NCBI GenBank assembly: GCA_963656085.1
Contig: CAVKHV010000053.1
Span: forward strand, 1 to 10,562
Source of the DNA: CAVALG01 sp963656085
GTDB taxonomy: Bacteria; Bacillota; Clostridia; Oscillospirales; Acutalibacteraceae
DNA length: 10,562 bases
Reading direction: 5' to 3'
Under the pieces are notes generated by a model, which searched no databases, was not told where the DNA came from, and saw only the letters and a list, made by a program, of their open reading frames with translations. Below are positions 6,557-10,562 of this stretch, piece by piece. Every line of letters starts with the position of its first letter. The first letter of the stretch is position 1. Position numbers and translations under genes: made by a program.

Positions 6557-6627
6557 TTATTAAAACTCCCTTTTTTAAATGTTTCGTTACTTACTCCGAG
6601 CGTGCGGTGCGGTCAATCGCCGACAAT

Positions 6628-6666
6628 AAAAAATCTCGGTTTGCAGACTGCCCGAAAACCGTTCGG
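6628..6666 (-). promoter_or_regulatory. Possible attenuator in the leader of the AbrB-like gene
   Basis: On the minus strand CGGTTT (6656-6661) pairs with AAACCG (6637-6642), with a GCA/TGC inner helix, and is followed by AGATTTTTT: a terminator-like shape. The same CGGTT segment is also the loop of an alternative upstream hairpin, CCGAA (6662-6666) with TTCGG (6652-6656). The two hairpins exclude each other, as in attenuators. Both stems are short, so chance is a real possibility. No convincing promoter was seen upstream. Confidence 0.3.
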
Positions 6667-6857
6667 TGCATTCGTATCTGATACCGATAATTAGTGTTTA
6701 CATTAATGACGGGTTTATTCAGTTTATAAAATTCGCGGCAAAATATTTGAAACCGGACTTTCGCCCGGATTCTGTCGCGGTCATCACGAAAATTTTAACT
6801 GTATTAAAATAAATGTTTTTGTGTTTGTTAACAGAAAATGCTTTTATTTCTGTGTTC

Positions 6858-6907
6858 GGCTCACTTCCGCGGCCTGCGACTGCCGCCGCAGCCCACTTCC
6901 GCGAGCC
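6858..6907 (+). repeat. GC-rich island with direct repeats and nested inverted repeats
   Basis: CACTTCCGCG occurs at 6862-6871 and again at 6894-6903, 32 bp apart. GGCTC (6858-6862) and GAGCC (6903-6907) enclose them, and GCGGC / GCCGC pair inside. TGTTTTT follows at 6908-6914, so on the plus strand the block could act as a terminator-like structure. It stands out sharply from the AT-rich flanks. Confidence 0.45.
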
Positions 6908-7102
6908 TGTTTTTAAATATGTCAATCAAAATAAATGCAATATTATAATGCAGCGGTCAAAATAAAAAGCGCACGGAAAACCAATTGCGGTAACCGGCGC
7001 AAATAATAATTAAACGGTATTAACTTTTGTAATTAAAACATAATACAAATTTAGTTGCAGGGCGGTAATTGTTTTGTCAGCGCGTTATGAATTGCAAATA
7101 GA

Positions 7103-7135
7103 CGCCCCTGCCGGATATTTCATCGGCAAAGGGCG
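7103..7135. terminator. Hairpin downstream of the patatin operon, possible terminator
   Basis: CGCCC (7103-7107) pairs with GGGCG (7131-7135) and TGCCG (7109-7113) with CGGCA (7124-7128), around a 10-nt loop. It lies about 90 bp past the last leftward gene of the operon (stop at 7223-7225). The sequence following on the minus strand is TCTATTTG, a poor T-run, so it may only stabilise or mark the 3' end. Confidence 0.4.
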
Positions 7136-7222
7136 CGTTTCAAAACAAGTGTAGACAAAGCAATCAGGGTACAACGGTTCCTAAAACGGAGTATTTTCCC
7201 GCCTTGTTTACACACACCTTAA

Positions 7223-7865
7223 TTACCTTAAGTAAAGGGTTTGTTTAATTCTGTTGCAAAGGAGTTCGGCATATTCGGCTGTTGAGCATTTTATATTAAT
7301 TTTTTCATCTCCCGGAACGGCAATTGCAACGAATGCCGCTCCGTTTATTTTTTCAAATGAAACTGTTTTGATGTCGCATAAATCGAAGATTTTTTCGCTG
7401 TCGTTGCTTTCATCCGATATGAGCGATATCTTCTTTATGTAGCAGTATACTTTATCTGTTGTGAAAAAAACGCAAAGAATTTCAAAAATTGAAGACCGCC
7501 ACACCTTGTCTTTCCCCAACCGCGCTTTTCGGGCGCTGAAAATGTTTTCAAAGCAATAATTGCTTGTGCAAACAGTTTCTGTAGCGGTTTTGCCGTAAGA
7601 GCAGACGGTTTGCTTTTTTTGCTGCGCAGTATTCGGCTGCCAAGGAGTTGCAGAAATTGTCTATTGTATCATCGGAGTGAGCGAGGCTGAATGCCGTTAT
7701 CATATAAACGGCTCCGGCGGACAATGCCAAACCGAAAATTGCTAATATAAAATTGCAGTCAGAGGAAAGGGCAAATATGAATATGAGTGCGCCTAAAATC
7801 AGCAACGCTATAGAACCGGTCGGCTTTTTTCTGTTAAAATATTTTCTGCGGCTGTTAAGGCTCAT
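7223..7865 (-). pseudogene. Two-TM plus PH-like membrane protein split by a +1 base in an A7 run
   Basis: Two frames form one protein of about 210 residues. The first part (7865 to about 7614) has a basic N-terminus (SRRKYFNRKKPTG), two hydrophobic helices (IALLILGALIFIFALSS and ILAIFGLALSAGAVYMI), and SDDTIDNFCNSLAAEYCAAK. At an A7 run (minus strand; 7614-7620) the frame changes: removing one A joins it to an open frame reading KQTVCSYGKTATETVC, YCFENIFSARKARLGKDK, VWRSSIFEILCVFFTTDK and VYCYIKKISLI to the stop at 7223. The second part resembles a bacterial PH-like beta domain seen in Clostridia membrane proteins of this layout, including the linker. The start ATG (7863-7865) overlaps the stop of the upstream small gene as ATGA. 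The function is unknown. The shift may be a mutation, a slippage-controlled switch, or an assembly error. Confidence 0.7.
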
Positions 7866-8032
7866 TCGCTTTTCACCAAGCACTTTCCGCGGCTCTTTAT
7901 CTCACTGATTTTCAATTTAATGTCTTTAACTCGTCGTGTTATATCATTGATATACATATATCCTACGATAATTGCCGATACGACGCCGATTACTCCTGCC
8001 GATACAGATATAATTTTAAGTGCCTTTTTCAT
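7862..8032 (-). CDS. 56-aa single-pass membrane protein with coiled-coil tail
   Basis: A small gene that I read directly. After MKKALK comes one hydrophobic helix, IISVSAGVIGVVSAIIVGYM (7-26), then a charged helical tail, NDITRRVKDIKLKISEIKSR (29-48), with a heptad-like pattern. The orientation is probably N-terminus in or a type II anchor. The ATG has GGAG 10 nt upstream. It starts 15 bp after the patatin stop, and its TGA overlaps the next gene's start as ATGA, the classic sign of translational coupling; this also fixes the start of the downstream TM/PH gene. No family recognised. The tight packing suggests it works with the phospholipase and the TM/PH protein at the membrane. Confidence 0.72.
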   Translation of the reverse strand: MKKALKIISVSAGVIGVVSAIIVGYMYINDITRRVKDIKLKISEIKSRGKCLVKSE

Positions 8033-8047
8033 ATAAAATCCACTCCG

Positions 8048-8899
8048 TTATAAAACTTTTTTTCTTGTCAGTTTTTGTGTTATTCGATTTAAATTTGTAA
8101 CAAGTATATCTCCGGTTATGCGTAAATTTTCTGCGCCTGCCGTTTCGTTCATATAGCTTATTGTACGGTAAATGTAATTCAAATTTTCAAACCCTTCGCA
8201 AAAAACGGTTTTAAAAATATGTATGGCTCTGTCGTACCCGTCTTTTATCATATTTTCTATATTGTCTTTTCTGAAAACAAACGATTGCCTGACTATGCCG
8301 TCGCACGGAAAGAAAATCTTAATTACTTTGTTATTAAAATAGGTGCTCTCAAACTTATAACAAGTGTTATCAAAATAAATACATATAATATAATCAAGGT
8401 TGTGCTTTAAAAGCGGATAGACCGGTATGTTGTCTACAAGCGCACCGTCAAAGTATGCGGTGCCGTCAATCCGAACAGAATGGTTATAAATCGGCATTGC
8501 CACGCTGGCTTTAAGATATTTCGGGATTTGTTCGGCATTTGCCGAAGATAAATCTTTATAAACAATATTTTTGTTGCTCCAATCAAATAAGGAACAATAA
8601 AAAACCGATTCCGGAATTTTTTTAGGCATACAAATATCTTTAATGTTTTGTTGCAGCATACTGCTTTTGAGCATTTGGGTAATAATAAGCCTTGTATCGT
8701 CAACGCAGATGTTTTTCCACATATGTTCGGCGCCGTCCAGGTTGCCGGTGGCATACGCATATCCGTTAAGAACCCCTACGGAAGCGCAGCTTATATATTT
8801 AATTTCTTTAAGCGGTATAAACTCATTCAGCGCTTTTAACGCTCCTATTTGATATGCGCCCTTTGCCATTCCGCCGGACAAAACCAAGCCGATATTCAT
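8048..8899 (-). CDS. Patatin-like phospholipase (RssA-type)
   Basis: A 283-residue patatin-like hydrolase, a family that cleaves acyl chains from phospholipids with a Ser-Asp dyad. The N-terminal oxyanion loop is LSGGMAKGAYQIGALKAL (7-24; family G-G-G-x-[KR]-G). The nucleophile elbow is CASVGVLNG (38-46) with S40; the first residue of the usual G-x-S-x-G is cysteine here, which is uncommon. The catalytic aspartate lies in FDGALVDNIPV (150-160, D151). The C-terminal third (ESTYFNNKVIKIFFP onward) is less conserved. The length is normal for RssA-type proteins and no signal peptide is seen, so action on the inner leaflet is likely. GGAG lies 8 nt upstream of the ATG. It is 81 bp downstream of the TM2 gene and 15 bp upstream of the small membrane gene. 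A CBASS-type role would need a nucleotide cyclase, which is absent here. Confidence 0.85.
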   Translation of the reverse strand: MNIGLVLSGGMAKGAYQIGALKALNEFIPLKEIKYISCASVGVLNGYAYATGNLDGAEHMWKNICVDDTRLIITQMLKSSMLQQNIKDICMPKKIPESVFYCSLFDWSNKNIVYKDLSSANAEQIPKYLKASVAMPIYNHSVRIDGTAYFDGALVDNIPVYPLLKHNLDYIICIYFDNTCYKFESTYFNNKVIKIFFPCDGIVRQSFVFRKDNIENMIKDGYDRAIHIFKTVFCEGFENLNYIYRTISYMNETAGAENLRITGDILVTNLNRITQKLTRKKVL

Positions 8900-8942
8900 T
8901 TAATCATCTCCGAAATGTGTGCCGATAAAGGGGTGATTGGCG

Positions 8943-8968
8943 GGCGCAGAAGTTTTAAGTTCTGCGCC
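8943..8968 (-). terminator. Perfect 9-bp hairpin between TM2 and patatin genes
   Basis: GGCGCAGAA (8943-8951) and TTCTGCGCC (8960-8968) are exact complements around an 8-nt loop. The hairpin sits 12 bp beyond the TM2 stop and 43 bp before the patatin start. No T-run follows on the minus strand, so partial termination, RNA processing or messenger stabilisation that sets the TM2:patatin ratio is more likely than full termination. Confidence 0.6.
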
Positions 8969-8980
8969 AGCTTGTGATTT

Positions 8981-9217
8981 CTATTTTATAACAGCGCCGT
9001 CTTTATCTTTAAACGAACCGCAGATTATCATAATAAAATCAACAAGCGCGCCGATACCGCACCATCCGAGCGTCAAAAGCCAAAGTATACCGGTGCCTAT
9101 TTTTCCTGCATAAAAGCGGTGTACTCCGAGAGCACCGAAGAAAAAACAAAGCACCGCTGCCGTTCCCTTCGATTTGGCAGAAATCATCTGCCGATTTTCA
9201 AAAGTTTGTTCTGACAT
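8981..9217 (-). CDS. TM2-domain membrane protein
   Basis: A 78-residue protein with the complete TM2 domain (PF05154): two transmembrane helices joined by a short turn. KSKGTAAVLCFFFGALGVHR (15-34) is the first helix with the hallmark G.HRFY turn (GVHRFYAGKIGTG), followed by WLLTLGWCGIGALVDFIMII and the terminal GSFKDKDG. AGGAGG lies 7 nt upstream of the ATG, the best ribosome site in the window. It is the first gene of the leftward unit and is transcribed from the TTGACA-17-TATAAT promoter under the double palindrome. The biochemical role of TM2 proteins in bacteria is unknown. Confidence 0.88.
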   Translation of the reverse strand: MSEQTFENRQMISAKSKGTAAVLCFFFGALGVHRFYAGKIGTGILWLLTLGWCGIGALVDFIMIICGSFKDKDGAVIK

Positions 9218-9240
9218 AATTAAACCTCCTGTTTTTACAA

Positions 9241-9265
9241 AATTGTAATTCGGCCTATTACAATT
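9241..9265 (-). promoter_or_regulatory. 9-bp inverted repeat in the TM2 gene leader
   Basis: AATTGTAAT (9241-9249) and ATTACAATT (9257-9265) are perfect complements separated by 7 bp. It lies about 10 bp upstream of the AGGAGG of the TM2 gene, inside the predicted 5' leader. It could be a messenger hairpin that tunes translation or stability, or an additional operator. Its sequence is unlike the ATAGA palindromes upstream. Confidence 0.55.
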
Positions 9266-9301
9266 GTCGAGTTTTGCGCGAAAAGCAGAACTCTTGAAAT
9301 A

Positions 9302-9330
9302 ATTATAGACGTTTTCCGTCTATTTGTCAA
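9302..9330 (-). promoter_or_regulatory. Consensus promoter of the TM2-patatin-membrane protein unit
   Basis: On the minus strand TTGACA (9325-9330), exactly 17 bp, then TATAAT (9302-9307): both boxes are perfect. The start would be near 9295, giving a leader of about 78 nt. Such a strong promoter covered by palindromes is typical of a gene set kept silent by a repressor. Confidence 0.88.
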
Positions 9331-9348
9331 TAGATATTTTCTTTCTAT
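9305..9348. promoter_or_regulatory. Tandem operator pair, ATAGA-N9-TCTAT twice, 25 bp apart
   Basis: ATAGA-N9-TCTAT occurs at 9305-9323 (outer match extends to ATAGACG / CGTCTAT) and again at 9330-9348 (match extends to CAATAGA / TCTATTG). The N9 centres share TTTTC. Centres are exactly 25 bp apart. Site 1 covers the -10 box and spacer of the leftward promoter; site 2 covers the edge of its -35 box and the likely XRE gene promoter. This is the layout of an XRE-family repressor acting on divergent promoters, so the adjacent XRE protein is the obvious candidate ligand. Confidence 0.75.
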
Positions 9349-9351
9349 TGT
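9324..9351 (+). promoter_or_regulatory. Possible promoter of the XRE regulator gene
   Basis: TTGTCA (9324-9329), a 16-bp spacer and TATTGT (9346-9351) read toward the XRE gene, overlapping operator site 2 and, on the other strand, the -35 of the divergent promoter. The leader would be about 14 nt. The -10 is a modest match; TAAAAT at 9351-9356 is another candidate. Confidence 0.4.
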
Positions 9352-9372
9352 AAAATAACGCAGGTGATGTAA

Positions 9373-9600
9373 ATGATGATTTCCTTCGGTGAAAAAATCA
9401 AACTGCTTCGTGAAAAGAAAAATATAAATCAAACACAACTCGGTAAGGCTGTAAATATGACTCAACGGAAGGTATCATATATAGAGTGCGGCAAATACGA
9501 ACCGAGCATAGATGATATAAAGGCTCTTTGCAATTACTTCAGGGTGTCTGCCGATTACCTAATGTCATTACCTAAAAACTACAGTTACCCAGAGATATAA
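9373..9600 (+). CDS. XRE-family HTH transcriptional regulator
   Basis: A 75-residue protein consisting almost entirely of an HTH_3/XRE domain (about residues 5-65). LREKKNINQTQLGKAVNMTQ holds the first helices and KVSYIECGKYEPS the recognition helix and the conserved E.G...PS element, followed by LCNYFRVSADYLMSL. There is no effector or oligomerisation domain beyond this, so it resembles phage-type or toxin-antitoxin-type repressors. AGGTGA lies 5 nt before the first ATG (9373) and 8 nt before the second (9376); either can be the start. It is divergent from the TM2-patatin unit with the palindromic operators between, so it probably represses that unit and itself. Confidence 0.9.
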   Translation: MMISFGEKIKLLREKKNINQTQLGKAVNMTQRKVSYIECGKYEPSIDDIKALCNYFRVSADYLMSLPKNYSYPEI

Positions 9601-9632
9601 ATCGGACGACGTTTTCTGCTTTTTATGTCGGT

Positions 9633-9660
9633 AGAATTCTTAATAATTCTGCGGTATAAT
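9633..9660 (+). promoter_or_regulatory. Possible promoter and small palindrome before the DUF554 gene
   Basis: A TATAAT (9655-9660) lies 64 bp upstream of the DUF554 gene with no good -35 box. AGAATT (9633-9638) and AATTCT (9645-9650) form an inverted repeat where the -35 would be, which could be an activator or repressor site. The gap 9601-9724 holds nothing else recognisable. Confidence 0.4.
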
Positions 9661-9724
9661 ATTCGGTAAATCGTTATTAAAAATATTAAGAACAAAAAAT
9701 TTTAACACAAGGGCTGAAATCGGG

Positions 9725-10450
9725 ATGGTCGGGCTTGGAACGATAATAAACAGTGTGGGAATAGTGCTTGGCGGAGTTATAGGACTTTTTGCCGAAAAAA
9801 TGTTTAAAGAACAGCAGCGCGAATCCCTTAATAAAGCCTGCGGAGTCAGCGTTATTTTTATAGCCATAGCAGGTGCAATGGAGGGAATGCTTAAAATCAG
9901 CGGTTCGAAAATAAGCAGCGGCAAATCTATGCTTGTGGTGTTGTGTTTGGCGTTCGGTACTATTATCGGCGAACTGATAGGAATAGAAAAAGGCTTTGAG
10001 CGTTTCGGCGAGTGGCTTAAAAAGAAAACAGGGAACAGCGGCGACGCCGGTTTTGTGAACGCCTTTGTAACGGCGTCGCTTACCGTTTCAATAGGCGCAA
10101 TGGCTATTGTCGGCGCAATAAAAGATGGTTTGCTTGGTGATTATTCAACCCTTGCGGTCAAGTCGGTTCTGGACTGCATTATAATCGCGGTAATGACTTC
10201 TTCAATGGGTAAAGGCGCAATTTTTTCGGCAATTCCCGTGTTTGTTTTCGAGGGTGGAATCACACTGCTTGCAAGGCTCGTTTCACCCGTAATGACGCAA
10301 ACCGCGGTTGCTTATTTGTCACTGATAGGCTCGGTTTTGATTTTCTGTATCGGTGTAAATCTCGTTTGGGGCAAAAAGTTGAATGTCGCCAATATGCTTC
10401 CGTCGGTGATTTTGGCAATCGGGGCGGCATACCTGCCGTGGAATTTTTAA
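9725..10450 (+). CDS. DUF554 family membrane protein (YdfK-like)
   Basis: A 241-residue polytopic membrane protein of the DUF554 family (PF04474), similar to Bacillus YdfK; the function is unknown and a transporter role is often assumed. It starts with the family signature GLGTIINSVGIVLGGVIGLF, then LNKACGVSVIFIAIAGAMEG, GTIIGELIGIE near residue 80, FVNAFVTASLTVSIGAMAIV near 115 and GALKDGLLGD-like IKDGLLGDYSTL near 140, ending with AIGAAYLPWNF. The length is normal (225-240). Start ATG 9725 is preceded by AAGGG about 11 nt upstream. An acetyltransferase-like gene follows after 11 bp and is probably in the same transcript. Confidence 0.9.
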   Translation: MVGLGTIINSVGIVLGGVIGLFAEKMFKEQQRESLNKACGVSVIFIAIAGAMEGMLKISGSKISSGKSMLVVLCLAFGTIIGELIGIEKGFERFGEWLKKKTGNSGDAGFVNAFVTASLTVSIGAMAIVGAIKDGLLGDYSTLAVKSVLDCIIIAVMTSSMGKGAIFSAIPVFVFEGGITLLARLVSPVMTQTAVAYLSLIGSVLIFCIGVNLVWGKKLNVANMLPSVILAIGAAYLPWNF

Positions 10451-10461
10451 GGGGGATAAAG

Positions 10462-10562
10462 ATGAGCGATTATATAATAAGACCGATAACAGTCGCAGAT
10501 AACGCAAAATCGCAAAAATTATCAGAGTAAATTTAGAGCGTTTTCATCTTGATATTCCGGGT
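10462..10562 (+). pseudogene. Start of a GNAT acetyltransferase, frameshifted and cut by the window end
   Basis: The ATG at 10462 follows GGGGG at a good distance and begins SDYIIRPITVADNA, the N-terminal strand of many GNAT enzymes (IRPIT..D). In the given frame it stops at 10528-10530 after 22 residues. If one A is added to the A4 run at 10506-10509, the frame continues KIAKIIRVNLERFHLDIPG to the window end, which matches the 'IA.IIR.NL..f.LDIPGT' helix-1 region of that subfamily. The acetyl acceptor is unknown. A real mutation and a missed base in the assembly cannot be told apart here. Confidence 0.6.

Larger units (their letters stand above)
6557..7222. other. 666-bp stretch without a convincing gene
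   Basis: No frame here has a ribosome site plus recognisable protein; the longest (6719-6925 minus) has low-complexity, unconvincing content. Base composition is mixed: AT-rich DNA with GC-rich islands. Structures visible are the attenuator-like pair at 6628-6666, a CCGG hairpin at about 6750-6770, a GC-rich block with two copies of CACTTCCGCG at 6858-6907, and a hairpin at 7103-7135. A small untranslated RNA on the plus strand ending near 6915 is possible but unproven. Confidence 0.5.

Noticed and set aside
6216..6563. Plus-strand open frame of 115 codons
   Set aside because: It is antisense to the TnpV and AbrB-like genes, both of which have family signatures and good ribosome sites.
6719..6925. 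Minus-strand open frame of 68 codons in the gene-less stretch
   Set aside because: No ribosome site, no domain, and it crosses the GC-rich inverted repeats.
7614..7620. Programmed -1 frameshift at the A AAA AAA heptamer
   Set aside because: A -1 shift leads to a frame that ends without the PH-like part; the PH frame needs a +1 shift or one base fewer, so a classical -1 signal does not explain the split.
8048..9217. CBASS-type defence operon with patatin effector
   Set aside because: No CD-NTase, Cap2/Cap3 or other signalling gene is in the window; only the patatin would fit.
1..10562. CRISPR array, tRNA, rRNA or complete insertion sequence
   Set aside because: No regularly spaced repeats, no cloverleaf with CCA-type arms and no transposase gene could be found; only remnants of a conjugative-type element are present.

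Overview
The window looks like a chromosome of a low-to-moderate-GC Clostridia bacterium (Oscillospiraceae/Ruminococcaceae-like, probably from the gut). This is inferred from family content: Tn1549-type ICE partition genes, TnpV, an AbrB/SpoVT-like protein, an AAA-ATPase-like/PD-(D/E)XK protein and DUF554. Consensus sigma-A promoters and strong AGGAGG-type ribosome sites fit this. No rRNA, tRNA or CRISPR array was seen.

Region 1 (1-1391, minus) is a collapsed fragment of an integrative element. A ParA C-terminus is joined in frame to ParB, and ParB runs into a DUF1273/SLOG protein. The block has two deletion junctions, one frameshift and four interruptions, all of them TAG. A possible TnpW-like relic lies just upstream (about 1470-1588). 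Region 2 (1682-5882) carries an HTH + AAA-ATPase-like + PD-(D/E)XK protein (minus) with a perfect consensus promoter, a divergent MATE exporter behind a structured leader of about 135 nt, a strong bidirectional terminator, and a divergent 3-methyladenine DNA glycosylase.

Region 3 (5945-7222) holds a long palindrome, a TnpV gene, a short AbrB-like gene whose C-terminal half is replaced, and about 660 bp with no convincing gene but several hairpins, one pair arranged like an attenuator.

Region 4 (7223-9600) is the most coherent unit. A small XRE repressor gene reads right. Reading left are a TM2 membrane protein, a patatin-like phospholipase, a 56-aa single-pass membrane protein that the usual gene-length cutoffs would miss, and a two-TM/PH-like protein split by a one-base change in an A7 run. 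The shared control region carries two identical palindromes (ATAGA-N9-TCTAT) exactly 25 bp apart, lying on a perfect TTGACA-17-TATAAT promoter. I infer an XRE-repressed membrane/phospholipase cassette; its function is unknown.

Region 5 (9601-10562) has a DUF554 membrane protein followed by the start of a GNAT acetyltransferase, which is also broken by one missing A in an A-run. Two single-base homopolymer shifts in one window mean that assembly error must be excluded before either gene is called dead.
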